Shown here piece by piece: positions 50,797 to 60,151 of a stretch of 64,000 nt of DNA. The notes beneath the pieces were generated by a model. It was not told the DNA's origin, did no database searches, and saw only the letters and a list, made by a program, of their open reading frames with translations. Positions within the stretch are counted from its first letter, which is position 1. Each line of letters begins with the position of its first letter. Source of the stretch: Corynebacterium sp. (GTDB lineage: Bacteria > Actinomycetota > Actinomycetes > Mycobacteriales > Mycobacteriaceae); NCBI RefSeq assembly GCF_030532965.1, contig NZ_JAUNKC010000003.1, positions 1 to 64,000 of the forward strand, read 5' to 3'. The translations under genes were made by a program, and so were the position numbers.

Positions 50797-51388
50797 TATG
50801 TGCTGCCTCTTTCTGTGCCAGGCCTATTCCATGTTCTTCTGCTACATCCTTTAACGCATTGCGGAGTTGTTTTCTTCCCCGGTGGAGTCGGCTCATCACC
50901 GTGCCGACTGGGGTGCCGGTGATGTCGGCGATTTCCTTATAGGCCAGCCCTGCGACATCGGCGTAGTAGACGACCATCCGGTAGTCCGCCGAGAGGGTGT
51001 TCATGGCGTCGATGATGGTTTGGTCTGGGATATTGCGCAACGCGACAACTTCGGCGGATTCCAATCCCACGGCCTGGTGTGTGGTGGAGTCAAGCAATTG
51101 GTAATCGGTGACGTCCTCGGTGGAGGATTGGATGGGTTGCCGTTGTTTTTTGCGGTAGCTATTGATGTAGCTATTGGTCATGATGCGAAACAGCCACGCT
51201 TTAAGGTTGGTTCCGGCTTTGAAGGAGTCGAAGGCCTGGAACGCTTTGACGTAGGTTTCTTGTACGAGGTCTTCCGCGTCTGCGGGGTTGCGGGTCATCC
51301 GCAGCGCGCCGCTATAGAGTTGGTCTAGAAGTGGCAACGCTTCGGCTTCGAACCGTCTTTTGGATTCCTCAGTAGTACTATGTGCCAT
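50789..51388 (-). CDS. sigH: ECF sigma factor SigH
   Basis: A 199-residue ECF sigma factor of the SigR/SigH group. Region 2 includes [23 protein letters not shown] and [21 protein letters not shown]; region 4 has [27 protein letters not shown] as the DNA-binding helix pair. It directs the disulfide and heat stress response, typically from GGAA-N-GTT promoters. RshA, encoded next with an 8-base overlap, is its inhibitor. The ATG at 51388 lies 102 bases from the divergent ybaK-type gene; TAGGTAAAAT lies upstream on the minus strand, and a GGAAAT to GTGAAAC spacing near the start hints at autoregulation. Confidence 0.94.
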   Translation of the reverse strand: MAHSTTEESKRRFEAEALPLLDQLYSGALRMTRNPADAEDLVQETYVKAFQAFDSFKAGTNLKAWLFRIMTNSYINSYRKKQRQPIQSSTEDVTDYQLLDSTTHQAVGLESAEVVALRNIPDQTIIDAMNTLSADYRMVVYYADVAGLAYKEIADITGTPVGTVMSRLHRGRKQLRNALKDVAEEHGIGLAQKEAAHNA

Positions 51389-51490
51389 CGCAGCTTTGTT
51401 TCACCTTCCGTAAAATTTCCTTCGGGTATTTTACCTAGCACTGATAGCAACTAACACAATCTTGCAGTTCATAAGGGCAGGCGATAACTT

Positions 51491-51997
51491 TTGGCACGAA
51501 AAACATCCACCTCAGCGACCCATGCTTTGCAGGTTCTCACCTCCGGCGGCATCGAATTCACGGTCTATGAATTCGCCGCCGGTACCCACGATTTCGGGGC
51601 CGCAGCTGTAGCCGAATTGGCCTCAAATGGGATCGACGCAGACCAGGTTTTTAAGACACTTCTGGTTGATCTCACCGCAGGGGTCGGCCCGAAACGACGA
51701 TTGGGGGTGTGTTGTGTCCCGGTGCCGGAGAAGTTGTCGCTGAAGAAGGCTGCTCGGGGCTTTAACGTGCCGAAAGTGGTTATGGCCCAGCGCCACGATG
51801 CGGAGAAATCCTCCGGCTATGTGGCGGGTGGGATTTCCCCGATCGGGCAGAAAACCCCGCTGCCGACGCTTATCGACGAAACCGCGCTGCTGTGGGACAC
51901 CGTTTGTGTGTCCGGCGGGCGACGCGGTATCGACGTTGCCCTTAAACCCGAGGACCTGGCGGAACTGACCTCGGCGACGTTTGTGGAGTTAGTGTAG
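51491..51997 (+). CDS. ybaK: Cys-tRNA(Pro)/YbaK-type deacylase
   Basis: A 168-residue YbaK/EbsC-type protein, which hydrolyses misacylated Cys-tRNA(Pro). Visible marks are DQVFKTLLVD near residue 56, KKAARGFNVPKVVMAQ and the C-terminal GGISPIGQKTPLPTLID; the Lys of VFKTL is the catalytic-site Lys. TTG at 51491 is the start by fit with the family; the ribosome site is weak. It diverges from sigH and converges with the DUF4253 gene at the stop codons. Confidence 0.9.
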   Translation: MARKTSTSATHALQVLTSGGIEFTVYEFAAGTHDFGAAAVAELASNGIDADQVFKTLLVDLTAGVGPKRRLGVCCVPVPEKLSLKKAARGFNVPKVVMAQRHDAEKSSGYVAGGISPIGQKTPLPTLIDETALLWDTVCVSGGRRGIDVALKPEDLAELTSATFVELV

Positions 51998-52753
51998 TTA
52001 ATCCCACCAGAATCCCCAGGCGAGACTGTCGATCGCGGGGATGTAGTCTTCGATGCTGCCTGCCCCTTGGTCGATATTGTCCGGGCAGAAAGCGTAGTGT
52101 TCCTGAGCGAGTTTTTCCTGTTCCGCTTCCTCCGTTGGGGTATTGGGAACCTGCAGTGTCAAAGTCGCAGGACCTAGGACCATCACCACGGCACCGAAGC
52201 GTTCCTCCCAGCTACGCAAAACGGCGCTGATGTCGGCCCCATCGTAGTCGTAATTGCAAGGCCCTAACCAGCCCAGGGTGGCCGGGACATCGGCTGGGCG
52301 GGTGCACGGAACCACCAGGATTCCGCCGCCGGGCTCCGTTGGCAGGGGAACGATGCTTGGGCTGGTGCCGTCGAAAAGCGGAGCGGCGAGATCGGTAAGG
52401 CTGGGATTGTTCTCCCGGAGGAACGCGGCGGCATCCGTGGTCACTTCCTCCGGTGAGGCGAAGTACTCCCCGGACACGATGTCGTCGATGTCATCGGCGG
52501 CGACACCTACCGGCCACAGGCCATTGTCGCTAAAGGAAAGAACGAGTTCTTCCCATAACCGTTCCAGATCCCCTTCGGTGACAAGGCCCGCCACAACGGT
52601 GCCGGATTCGGTTTCGATCGGGCGGAAATCAATCCCCCATGTGGTTAATTGCTTGAACGTGCCTGGCTTTTCGGCCCGGATGGTTACGGGGTGGAAATCC
52701 GTCAACCCTTCGTCATCCAGCGGCCAGGTCTTATCTGTAATTCCAAACGACAT
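51998..52753 (-). CDS. DUF4253 domain protein
   Basis: A 251-residue protein whose C-terminal half is DUF4253: ILVVPCTRPADVPATLGWLG, then AVLRSWEERFGAVVMVLG, and HYAFCPDNIDQGAGS, ending FWWD. The N-terminal half is acidic with no recognised motif. I choose ATG 52753; GTG 52783 in the same frame cannot be excluded. The family occurs mostly in actinobacteria; its function is unknown, and some members sit near toxin-immunity loci, though nothing of that kind is seen here. It lies between the ybaK-type and SRAP genes. Confidence 0.75.
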   Translation of the reverse strand: MSFGITDKTWPLDDEGLTDFHPVTIRAEKPGTFKQLTTWGIDFRPIETESGTVVAGLVTEGDLERLWEELVLSFSDNGLWPVGVAADDIDDIVSGEYFASPEEVTTDAAAFLRENNPSLTDLAAPLFDGTSPSIVPLPTEPGGGILVVPCTRPADVPATLGWLGPCNYDYDGADISAVLRSWEERFGAVVMVLGPATLTLQVPNTPTEEAEQEKLAQEHYAFCPDNIDQGAGSIEDYIPAIDSLAWGFWWD

Positions 52754-52805
52754 GCACCACACACTAACCCATCTGTCTGACACGATTGCCTGCTTTGTGC
52801 ATAAA

Positions 52806-53480
52806 TTAAAACAATTCCCAGTTTTCGGGTTCCTCCGGTGGTAGCAGCAGTTCCGGGTAATCGTTGCCCACTGTGCCTACCGCCGGATTGGCAGGAGCCA
52901 TCTGGAATTTTTCCACCAGTTCGGTGGGCGCTGGGCAAAGAAACAACGCTGCCTGATCGGCGGGGCCAAAAACCCAGGAGTGGCATTCCTCCGGCCTAAG
53001 GAACCTCGGCATTCGGTGGTGAATATCCAACAAGGGTGGGGTTGCCGCCGTGGTGAGCATCGTTGCGGTGATCCGTCCCTGATGCACCGACCATAACCCG
53101 GCCACCCACACCAATTCGGTGGTGGTGATCCACCACGGCTTCTTGTTTTTCCATTCGTAATAGCCGCTCATCGGGATCGCACACCGGTTGGTCAGAAATG
53201 CGTCTTTGAAGCTCGGCTTGGTTTGTACCGTTTCCGCGCGGGCGTTAAAAAGCGCCGTCGCGCCGGTGTCGTCGCGTTTCCACGCCGGAATTAGCCCCCA
53301 GCGCGCCGGTTCAATCACCCCCTCAGTGGGAGTGGTGCCCGCCCGCAGGATCGGGATTATGTGGGTAGGCGCAATGTTATAGCGGGCAGGCGGCAAACCC
53401 GCCGGGGCATGGATGCTCTCGAAACCCGGCAGGGTCAGGATGTCATCCTCGCTGGCAAATAATACGAAACGACCACACAT
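52806..53480 (-). CDS. SRAP domain protein (YedK/HMCES type)
   Basis: A 224-residue SRAP protein, which forms a thiazolidine cross-link with abasic sites in single-stranded DNA and protects them. It starts MCGRFVLF, so Cys2 is the linking residue after Met removal. Also visible are [13 protein letters not shown] (the conserved Asn), [10 protein letters not shown] (the conserved Glu) and IHHRMP (the catalytic His). The open frame continues to 54545, but that part is the aroA antisense. It diverges from aroA with only 19 bases between the start codons, so the two promoters must overlap the opposing gene ends. Confidence 0.92.
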   Translation of the reverse strand: MCGRFVLFASEDDILTLPGFESIHAPAGLPPARYNIAPTHIIPILRAGTTPTEGVIEPARWGLIPAWKRDDTGATALFNARAETVQTKPSFKDAFLTNRCAIPMSGYYEWKNKKPWWITTTELVWVAGLWSVHQGRITATMLTTAATPPLLDIHHRMPRFLRPEECHSWVFGPADQAALFLCPAPTELVEKFQMAPANPAVGTVGNDYPELLLPPEEPENWELF

Positions 53481-53499
53481 TACACCTATTATGGTGTAC

Positions 53500-54840
53500 A
53501 TGAACCAAACCGCGAGCCCCAATAACAACGAAACCTTCTGGCGCGCCCCGGTTGCCCACCACCCCGTCCAGGGAGTGGTGCAGGTACCTGGATCGAAATC
53601 CATAACCAACCGCGCATTGATTTTAGCGGCCATCGCCGAAACCCCCTCCACCATCACCGGGGCGTTGCGCTCCCGGGATACCGAGCTCATGGCGCGAGCC
53701 CTGCGCAGCATCGGCATTGACGTGCAATTAGAAGTCGAACATGGCAATGCCGCCAATGCCACGATCCATGTCGAGCCGCAGCCGATGCGCGGCGGCACGA
53801 TCGACTGCGGTTTAGCTGGCACCGTCATGCGGTTCGTTCCCCCGATCGCGGCCTTAGCCCGTGGCACCGTGTTTTTCGACGGCGACGCCCACGCCCGCAC
53901 CCGCCCGATGAGCGGCATTATTAACGGGCTTAGGGAATTAGGGATCACTGTCAACGGCGACGGCCTACCTTTCGAAGTGATCGGCACGGGCGACGTTGCC
54001 GGTGGCACGGTCACCATCAACGCCTCGAAATCCTCACAATTCGTATCCGGGTTATTATTAGCGGCACCGAAATACACACACGGCATCACGGTACGACACG
54101 AAGGTGGCAAACTCCCCAGCACCCCGCACATCGAAATGACCGTGGATATGCTGCGGCAATCCGGCGTGAGCGTCGATACAACCGTGGAAAACCAATGGAC
54201 AGTCGCGCCCGGACCGGTGCGCGGCGGCGTCTGGCGGGTGGAACCCGATTTGTCCAACGCCACCCCGTTTCTCGCCGCAGCTGCCGTCACCGGCGGCACC
54301 GTCACCATTAAAAACTGGCCGATCAGCACCACCCAACCAGGCGACGTTATCCGGCTTATCCTCGACCGCATGGGCTGCCACGTGGAACTAAATGCCATCG
54401 GCAACAGCCACGACCTTTCCGTCACCGGCCCGGCACCCGGCACCCTCAAGGGCATCACGATGGACATGTCCGATATTGGGGAATTGACCCCAACCGTCGC
54501 CGCGCTAGCAACCCTGGCGACCACCGAATCGGTATTAACCGGCATCGCTCATCTACGGGGGCACGAAACGGACCGGCTTAAGGCCCTGTGCACGGAAATC
54601 ACCGGCATTGGTGGAAATTGCGTGGAGCTTTCCGACGGCCTCCACATCACGCCCGCCACCCTGCATGGTGGCACCTGGCACAGCTACGCCGACCACCGCA
54701 TGGCAACAGCAGGTGCAATCATCGGTCTGGCCACCCAGGGAATAGACGTGGAAAACATCTCGACAACAGCCAAAACGCTGCCAGGTTTTGAAAAGATGTG
54801 GTCGGCATTAGTAACCCAACCGGCAGGAGAGCACAGCTAA
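53500..54840 (+). CDS. aroA: 3-phosphoshikimate 1-carboxyvinyltransferase (EPSP synthase)
   Basis: A 446-residue EPSP synthase for the shikimate pathway. Typical parts are [16 protein letters not shown] near residue 27, [11 protein letters not shown] near residue 105, [11 protein letters not shown] and the C-terminal [14 protein letters not shown]. The Lys in PGSKS and the RP-Met motif are intact. I choose ATG 53500; ATG 53491 in frame is equally possible. It precedes rsgA directly: the rsgA start follows the aroA stop without a gap, the arrangement known from mycobacteria. Confidence 0.95.
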   Translation: MNQTASPNNNETFWRAPVAHHPVQGVVQVPGSKSITNRALILAAIAETPSTITGALRSRDTELMARALRSIGIDVQLEVEHGNAANATIHVEPQPMRGGTIDCGLAGTVMRFVPPIAALARGTVFFDGDAHARTRPMSGIINGLRELGITVNGDGLPFEVIGTGDVAGGTVTINASKSSQFVSGLLLAAPKYTHGITVRHEGGKLPSTPHIEMTVDMLRQSGVSVDTTVENQWTVAPGPVRGGVWRVEPDLSNATPFLAAAAVTGGTVTIKNWPISTTQPGDVIRLILDRMGCHVELNAIGNSHDLSVTGPAPGTLKGITMDMSDIGELTPTVAALATLATTESVLTGIAHLRGHETDRLKALCTEITGIGGNCVELSDGLHITPATLHGGTWHSYADHRMATAGAIIGLATQGIDVENISTTAKTLPGFEKMWSALVTQPAGEHS

Positions 54841-55860
54841 GTGGCACGACGGACAAATCGCACTCGGCACTCATGGGACGAGTCAGATATTAAAATCCGC
54901 CCCGGCAAAGGGTCACGGCCTAGAACCAAAGACCGACCCAAACATGACAATGCCGAATTTGGCATGGTCATAACCAAAGACCGGGGCCGGTGGGGCGTGG
55001 TATTAGACGGCCGAGAAGACGAAAACCCCATCGTCTGCATGCGGGCCCGGGAACTAGGCCGCACCCCCGTCGAAGTCGGCGACCGGGTAGGAATTGTCGG
55101 CGATACCTCCGGGAAAAAAGACACCCTAGCTCGGATAGTCAAACTTGAAGAACGCAGCTCCGTTCTGCGACGCACGGCAGACGATACCGACCCGTATGAA
55201 CGGATCGTTGTAGCCAACGCCCAGTATCTACTCATTGTATGTGCGGTCGCCGATCCACCACCACGCTCTGGCTTTGTGGAGCGCGCCCTGGTCGCAGCAT
55301 TTGTGGGTAATTTGCAACCGGTGATCTGCCTAACCAAGTCAGATCTGGCAGATCCCACAGAATTCGCCGCCGAATTCGCAGCTTTGAATGTTCCTGTGGT
55401 CATTTGCGGCATTGACGACCCGGTGAAACCGGTGCTTGAGATCGTCGAAAAGCATATTTCAGCGCTGATCGGGCATTCCGGTGTGGGCAAATCCACGCTG
55501 GTCAATCGGATCGTTCCCCACGCCCAACGCGAAACCGGCGAAGTCTCCGGCGTCGGCAAAGGCCGCCACACCTCCACTCAAGCTGTCGCCTTGCCACTAG
55601 ATGCGGGCGGCTGGATCATCGACACCCCCGGTATCCGTTCCTTCGGGCTCGCCCACGTCGACGCGGACACGGTGGTTAGCGTTTTTGAGGACCTTGCGGC
55701 GGCTATCGAGGATTGCCCGCGTGGCTGTACCCACATGGGACCTCCGGCCGACCCGGAATGCGAATTGGATCAATTTACTAGCGACTCCCCCACCGGGCGC
55801 CGCGTGCAAGCCGTACGCAAGCTTCTTGGCGCGCTTCGCACCAACGTCGACTGGGAATAG
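54841..55860 (+). CDS. rsgA: Ribosome biogenesis GTPase RsgA
   Basis: A 339-residue circularly permuted GTPase that helps late 30S assembly. The order is OB-like N terminus, G4 (CLTKSDL), G1 (GHSGVGKSTLVN), G3 (DTPGIRSFG), and the C-terminal zinc site CPRGCTHMGPPADPEC. The start is GTG 54841, immediately after the aroA stop. A strong hairpin at 55874-55915 ends the unit. The N-terminal 35 residues are basic and may contact rRNA. Confidence 0.94.
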   Translation: MARRTNRTRHSWDESDIKIRPGKGSRPRTKDRPKHDNAEFGMVITKDRGRWGVVLDGREDENPIVCMRARELGRTPVEVGDRVGIVGDTSGKKDTLARIVKLEERSSVLRRTADDTDPYERIVVANAQYLLIVCAVADPPPRSGFVERALVAAFVGNLQPVICLTKSDLADPTEFAAEFAALNVPVVICGIDDPVKPVLEIVEKHISALIGHSGVGKSTLVNRIVPHAQRETGEVSGVGKGRHTSTQAVALPLDAGGWIIDTPGIRSFGLAHVDADTVVSVFEDLAAAIEDCPRGCTHMGPPADPECELDQFTSDSPTGRRVQAVRKLLGALRTNVDWE

Positions 55861-55873
55861 CCACGGTCGAAAA

Positions 55874-55915
55874 ACACAACCCACCTGGGGTTTTCATCCC
55901 TCAGGTGGGTTGTGT
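55874..55915. terminator. Bidirectional terminator between rsgA and the desaturase gene
   Basis: ACACAACCCACCTG and CAGGTGGGTTGTGT are exact 14-bp complements between convergent genes, with AAAA/TTTT bases before and inside the loop. Confidence 0.88.
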
Positions 55916-55933
55916 GGAAGACCTAGCCGTTTC

Positions 55934-57220
55934 CTAACGAGCGAGGCGCTTCGGCGTGCGGCCGGAGAAGTGCATCACCACATCCATCGCGGTAGGACGC
56001 AGTTCCTTGAGCAGCTTCAAACCGGTTTTCAGGCCGCGGCGCAACCCATCATGCTCACCGCGATGCAATTGCATTTCGACGCTAGGGTACTTGGTAAACG
56101 CGCGGTTGGAGCGTACCTCCGGCGCATTGTCCGGGTCGGCAACCAGGTACTTATTCGGCAACGTCAGTTTCAACAGCGTCTTCTGCACCTTAAACAGCTG
56201 CACCGGGAACGAGTCGACGTTGTACGGCAGGTCGTATTCGACGCACAACGCACGCACTTTCTCGCCTGCCTCAGCCAGCCGGTTCGACGGCATGTCCGGG
56301 AACAGGTGGTGCTCGATCTGGTAGTTCAAATTACCCGACAAAATGGTGAGGATTTTACCGCCGTGGAAGTTCGCGCTGCCCAGCATCTGCCGCAGATACC
56401 ACTGGTTGTGATCCTCGTTTTTGAACTGTTCCTTGGTAAAGGTTTCCACCTCATCTGGGAAATGCCCACAGAAAATCACCGCATACGCCCAGACGGAGCG
56501 CACGAAATTAGCCGTGGCGTTGGCCGCAAGGGTTGTTTTGAAATTCCGGCCGGACAGCGCCGGGAATAACACGTAGTCACGTAAAGTCTGACGACCAGCC
56601 TTCCGGGTGGTTTCCCAGAACTTCTCCTGAGTCTCCGCCCACGATTTACGGCCCGACATGAGCTTTCCGATCTCGACGTCATAATAACCAACCGCCCATT
56701 GGAACAGCGACGCCAAGACGGTATTAATCACGGGCTGGAAGGCGTTCAGAGGCGTCCACCGCTTGTCGCGGGTCACCCGAAGCACGCCGTATCCGACATC
56801 GTTGTCCATTCCCAGGACATTGGTGTAGGTGTGGTGAACGTAATTATGCGAATGCATCCACTGCGACGACGGGCACACAAGATCCCATTCCCAGGTGGTC
56901 GAGTGAATCTCCGGATCATTCATCCAGTCCCATTGGCCGTGTAAAACGTTGTGGCCGATTTCGAGGTTTTCCAGAATCTTGGACAAGCTCAGCAAACTAG
57001 TGCCTGCCAACCAGAAACTGCGCTTGGAGGAAAACATCAAGCTGATGCGGCCTGCGACCTCCAAAGAACGCTGTAGCCGGATGAGGTTTTTAATATACGC
57101 CACATCTTTTTCGCCCAGCGAATTGGTGATATCGGCCTTGATCTTGTCTAACTTGGCACCGATCTCTTCAATATCCTGGTCGGTTAAGTGCGAATACGCT
57201 TTAATATTGTCAATCGCCAT
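55934..57220 (-). CDS. Acyl-CoA/fatty acid desaturase (DesA3-like)
   Basis: A 428-residue membrane desaturase, matching Rv3229c. Three His boxes are visible: HNVLHGQWDW, HNYVHHTYTN and NYQIEHHLFPDMP. They bind the di-iron centre. Hydrophobic segments flank them. The gene starts with ATG 57220 and is followed in the transcript by nothing before the hairpin; the reductase gene lies 172 bases upstream in the same direction, matching the mycobacterial pair that feeds electrons from NADPH. It probably desaturates stearoyl-type chains to oleoyl-type. Confidence 0.93.
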   Translation of the reverse strand: MAIDNIKAYSHLTDQDIEEIGAKLDKIKADITNSLGEKDVAYIKNLIRLQRSLEVAGRISLMFSSKRSFWLAGTSLLSLSKILENLEIGHNVLHGQWDWMNDPEIHSTTWEWDLVCPSSQWMHSHNYVHHTYTNVLGMDNDVGYGVLRVTRDKRWTPLNAFQPVINTVLASLFQWAVGYYDVEIGKLMSGRKSWAETQEKFWETTRKAGRQTLRDYVLFPALSGRNFKTTLAANATANFVRSVWAYAVIFCGHFPDEVETFTKEQFKNEDHNQWYLRQMLGSANFHGGKILTILSGNLNYQIEHHLFPDMPSNRLAEAGEKVRALCVEYDLPYNVDSFPVQLFKVQKTLLKLTLPNKYLVADPDNAPEVRSNRAFTKYPSVEMQLHRGEHDGLRRGLKTGLKLLKELRPTAMDVVMHFSGRTPKRLAR

Positions 57221-57392
57221 CTAAGAATTCACTCTCCTTTTCAGTAACGGGTGTGTCGGTTGTTTCGGGGCAGTCCGCTTAAAAAAGCCAATCGCTCGTT
57301 ATGTTGTGTGACGTAAGTTGGGTTCAATTACGTACAGCAGCTCACCCATGCTGTTGTGGTTGTAGGAAAAATTGCGTCGTCGTTTCCAACAA

Positions 57393-58457
57393 TCAACTCA
57401 CGCAAATATCTCCCGACGCCACTGATACGCAGGTACGCAGCCGCGCGCCTTCTTCATGTTCTTCACCAGTAACCAGGTTAATCGCATTGCCCTTATCAAG
57501 CGTGCGGGTACAGGTGTGACAAATGCCCATTCGGCAACCGAACGGCAATTGCACACCGATGCTCTCCCCCGCCTCAAGGATGGTGGTGGCACCGTCAACC
57601 TCAACGGTTCGCCCATTGCCAAAATCAATGGTTCCGCCTTGGGCATCGGAATCCCGCTCAAAGGAGAACCGTTCCACCCGCACGGGGACATCATTGTTTT
57701 TGCCCCACTCTTGGAAATCGTCCAGCATCTGCGTCGGCCCGCACGCATAAACGGTGCGTTCGGTGATGTCCGGGCAGAACTGCGCAATATTGTCCGCCGT
57801 TACCCGGCCGCTATCCGCAGTGATTTGAATATGCACTCTCAACTGCGGGTGCTGGCGCTCAAGTTCGCGTAATTCCGTGACGAAGAACGAGTCCGTCTCC
57901 GAATGCACCGAGTGGATCAACTGAACATCAGTTTCCGCGAACTGGTTTCGTTCCGCCAGCGTGCGCAACATCGAAATTACCGGGGTGATTCCCGTGCCCG
58001 CCGTAATGAATGCCAGCTTCTTCGGAAGCGGATTAGTCAAATAGAAATCACCTGCCGGGGCAGCCAGGCGAACCGTGGTTCCTGCTGGCGTGGAGGTTGC
58101 CAAGTGATTTGATAGCTTGCCCTTTTCCACCGGACGAACCGAAATGGACAGCCGACCATCGCGTTGACCAGGGGTATTCGTGAGCGAATAACTGCGCCAG
58201 GTGTAGCGGCCGTTAATCTCTACTCCGATCCCGATGTATTGCCCCGCCTCAAACATGGTTGGCATGCCCCAACCCGGCGTGATTTCCAAGTGCACGATTT
58301 CACCATCAAGGCGAATGGAATTAATCGTTCCGCGTAGCTCCCGGGTGGACCATAGTGGATTGAGCATCACTGAATAGTCATCCGGCAGCAGCGGTGTTGT
58401 GAAGCGTTTCAGTAGGCCACGCAGCCCGGCTAGCCGGTCAGTGGTTGTATGTGTCAT
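57393..58457 (-). CDS. Flavin/2Fe-2S reductase partner of the desaturase
   Basis: A 354-residue oxidoreductase, matching Rv3230c. Domain order is FAD (GQYIGIGVEINGRYTWRSYSL, RSYSL binding flavin), NAD(P) (FITAGTGITPVISMLRTLAE, YACGPTQMLDDF), and a C-terminal plant-type ferredoxin with GCRMGICHTCTRTLDKG plus a distal Cys. It transfers electrons to the desaturase encoded downstream. I choose ATG 58457, six bases after AAGGG; a TTG 27 bases upstream extends the frame. Its last residues reach into CVS. Confidence 0.9.
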   Translation of the reverse strand: MTHTTTDRLAGLRGLLKRFTTPLLPDDYSVMLNPLWSTRELRGTINSIRLDGEIVHLEITPGWGMPTMFEAGQYIGIGVEINGRYTWRSYSLTNTPGQRDGRLSISVRPVEKGKLSNHLATSTPAGTTVRLAAPAGDFYLTNPLPKKLAFITAGTGITPVISMLRTLAERNQFAETDVQLIHSVHSETDSFFVTELRELERQHPQLRVHIQITADSGRVTADNIAQFCPDITERTVYACGPTQMLDDFQEWGKNNDVPVRVERFSFERDSDAQGGTIDFGNGRTVEVDGATTILEAGESIGVQLPFGCRMGICHTCTRTLDKGNAINLVTGEEHEEGARLRTCVSVASGDICVS

Positions 58458-58553
58458 GGAAGCCCTTGCTATTTTTGAACCCAAAACTTACCGCTCCGTA
58501 GCTTACGCTTACGTAACTAGATGCGCAAGAACTTTCAGGAAGAAAACCAAAAA

Positions 58554-58582
58554 CCCGTGCTCCTGACACACAGGAGCACGGG
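58554..58582 (-). terminator. Terminator of the HAD-DUF6912 unit
   Basis: CCCGTGCTCCTG and CAGGAGCACGGG form a 12-bp perfect stem with a five-base loop. On the minus strand it is followed by TTTTTGGTTTTC, a good T tail. It lies 24 bases past the DUF6912 stop. Confidence 0.92.
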
Positions 58583-58606
58583 ATAGCGGCTGTCTTACGT
58601 CGATGG

Positions 58607-59113
58607 TTACATCAATTCGACCAAGATGTTTAATTCTGATGGGTCATACCATGCGAGGAAATTATCGAGGGCGTCGCCCACTTTCAGCTCGGCGTCTTCA
58701 TCACCAAGGTCGGCGGCGTCGATTGCTTCGATGGCGGCTGCGGTAGCCTGCTCACTCGATTCAACATCAACATGGATGGCGGCAATTTTTTCCAGGTCGA
58801 TGGCGGTGGACTTGAGTTTGACTACTGAGTCCCCCATATCCGATTCCAGCGTCACGACGTCATCATCGACGTCAGCGGAAATAACAACCCGGCGGTGCGG
58901 AAACGCGGTTTCGTCGCCGATAGCAAGAAGCCGCAGCGAGGCCCGGGAGGCGTCGTCGAAAGCAATCTCCGAGAGGTCTTCATCGTCACCTTCGATGAAA
59001 AATTCCCGCAAGGCAGGGGTAAGCGCGAAACCCCACCCGGATCGGGCATGCACCGCGCCGGTGTCGCTTAGTTCCTTCAGCATCTCGAATGTCGCTGGAA
59101 TATAAACCCGCAC
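58607..59113 (-). CDS. DUF6912 family protein
   Basis: A 168-residue acidic protein I assign to DUF6912, common in mycolata near the desaturase and secA genes. It begins MRVYIPATFEMLKELSDTG and continues with VHARSGWGFALTPALREFF; the middle repeats DDASRASLRLLAIGDE and the C terminus has DNFLAWYDPSEL. The start is GTG 59113, whose first base overlaps the stop of the HAD gene. No catalytic motif or membrane segment is visible. The function is unknown. Confidence 0.75.
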   Translation of the reverse strand: MRVYIPATFEMLKELSDTGAVHARSGWGFALTPALREFFIEGDDEDLSEIAFDDASRASLRLLAIGDETAFPHRRVVISADVDDDVVTLESDMGDSVVKLKSTAIDLEKIAAIHVDVESSEQATAAAIEAIDAADLGDEDAELKVGDALDNFLAWYDPSELNILVELM

Positions 59114-59523
59114 TAGAAATCGCCCTTGATCCCGAATAGCCCAGTAATTTCCACGATGGCGCGGTCGAATTGCTGGTAGTAAACCCCAACCAGACCCGAC
59201 TCAACTGCACCCCGGACATTCACGATGGAATCATCCACCATCACGCAGTCATTCATCGGCAAGCCGATAGCATCCGCCGCCGCCTGAAACGCAGCAGTCT
59301 CTGGCTTTTCAGCACCAACTTCACCCGACAAGACCACAGCATCGACAATGCCCTGGGTGGCTAACACCCGAATGGGATCAGCATCCGGGCCGCCCGGATC
59401 GTTCGACAGCACTGCCGTCGCGATTCCGTTTGCCCGGGCGGCCGCAAACACGTTGCGCCACCGTCGCTGATCTTCATCGGTTCCATCAAGAACACCGACG
59501 TAATCAACAATCAAACCCCGCAC
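59113..59523 (-). CDS. HAD-like hydrolase with altered catalytic motif
   Basis: A 136-residue HAD-fold protein. Motif 1 is LIVDYVGVLDG: the nucleophile Asp is present, but the usual DxD second Asp is Val, so phosphatase activity is doubtful. Motif 2 is VLSND, and motifs 3/4 are EKPETAAF and VMVDDSIVNVRGA. It lacks a cap domain. I choose GTG 59523, nine bases after AGGAGA, over GTG 59541 of the open frame. It is coupled to the DUF6912 gene by a one-base stop/start overlap. Confidence 0.75.
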   Translation of the reverse strand: MRGLIVDYVGVLDGTDEDQRRWRNVFAAARANGIATAVLSNDPGGPDADPIRVLATQGIVDAVVLSGEVGAEKPETAAFQAAADAIGLPMNDCVMVDDSIVNVRGAVESGLVGVYYQQFDRAIVEITGLFGIKGDF

Positions 59524-59639
59524 CGCTTCAAATCTCCTCACGCATCAATAGTTTTTGGCTTACAATTTATAAAAATACCTATTTACTGGTATTCATTGTT
59601 GCACAGTTTTAGTGTGTACAGCACCCTCACATTCGGGGG

Positions 59640-59700
59640 TGGAAGAATAAGCTCTTCCATTTCATCTGCCACGCATGAAAGCCTTCTGATCTTTTGAAGG
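59640..59700. promoter_or_regulatory. Two hairpins upstream of the DUF6459 gene
   Basis: TGGAAGA/TCTTCCA (59640-59659) and CCTTC/GAAGG (59682-59700) lie in the leader. The second covers the GAAGG of the ribosome site, which could limit initiation. The pairing is visible; its effect is inferred. Confidence 0.4.
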
Positions 59701-59705
59701 ACATC

Positions 59706-60134
59706 ATGTACGAACCCATTCCGGGACTATCGACTCTAAAGTCTTTTTCACCTGCCCCTAAATCAATTCTTAAGATCGCAGAACCGGAATTAGTCCCATT
59801 CGACATTCGCCACGCATCAAGTGCATTAATCACAGTTGCGCTGTCGTGTGCTTTTGGTCTACGTCCGCTCAGCGTGTTGCGCCCGACTCTCTACAGCGAT
59901 CAGGTCCGCCGCCATGTCGCAGCCCGATTGCGCCAAGGTGAGGGGGTACGGGGCAAGGAACTGTGCATTAATTCATTCCACTTTCACCCGCAACCAGGTG
60001 CCGAGACGGACACGTATTCGGTCATTGATGTCTATGGTTGTGTGACGGTCGGCGACAAGAATTGCGCCTATATGGTGAAATTGCGAAAATCCGCAGACAC
60101 CACATTTCACATGCAAAGTCTGCGGATAGTCTAG
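59706..60134 (+). CDS. DUF6459 (Rv3235-like) protein
   Basis: A 142-residue protein that I match to the DUF6459/Rv3235 family by LRPLSVLRPTLYSDQVRRHV near residue 55 and the C-terminal VKLRKSADTTFHMQSLRIV. The family is found beside secA in actinobacteria. There is no signal peptide; an Ala/Leu segment (SALITVALSCAFG) lies in the middle but is short for a membrane span. I choose ATG 59706, five bases after GAAGGA; TTG 59694 is the alternative. The function is unknown. It converges with secA. Confidence 0.6.
   Translation: MYEPIPGLSTLKSFSPAPKSILKIAEPELVPFDIRHASSALITVALSCAFGLRPLSVLRPTLYSDQVRRHVAARLRQGEGVRGKELCINSFHFHPQPGAETDTYSVIDVYGCVTVGDKNCAYMVKLRKSADTTFHMQSLRIV
60090..60126. terminator. Hairpin between the DUF6459 and secA genes
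   Basis: TCCGCAGAC (60090-60098) and GTCTGCGGA (60118-60126) are exact complements overlapping the last codons of the DUF6459 gene. It may serve both convergent genes. Confidence 0.6.
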
Positions 60135-60151
60135 GCCACTGTAACCGTCGT

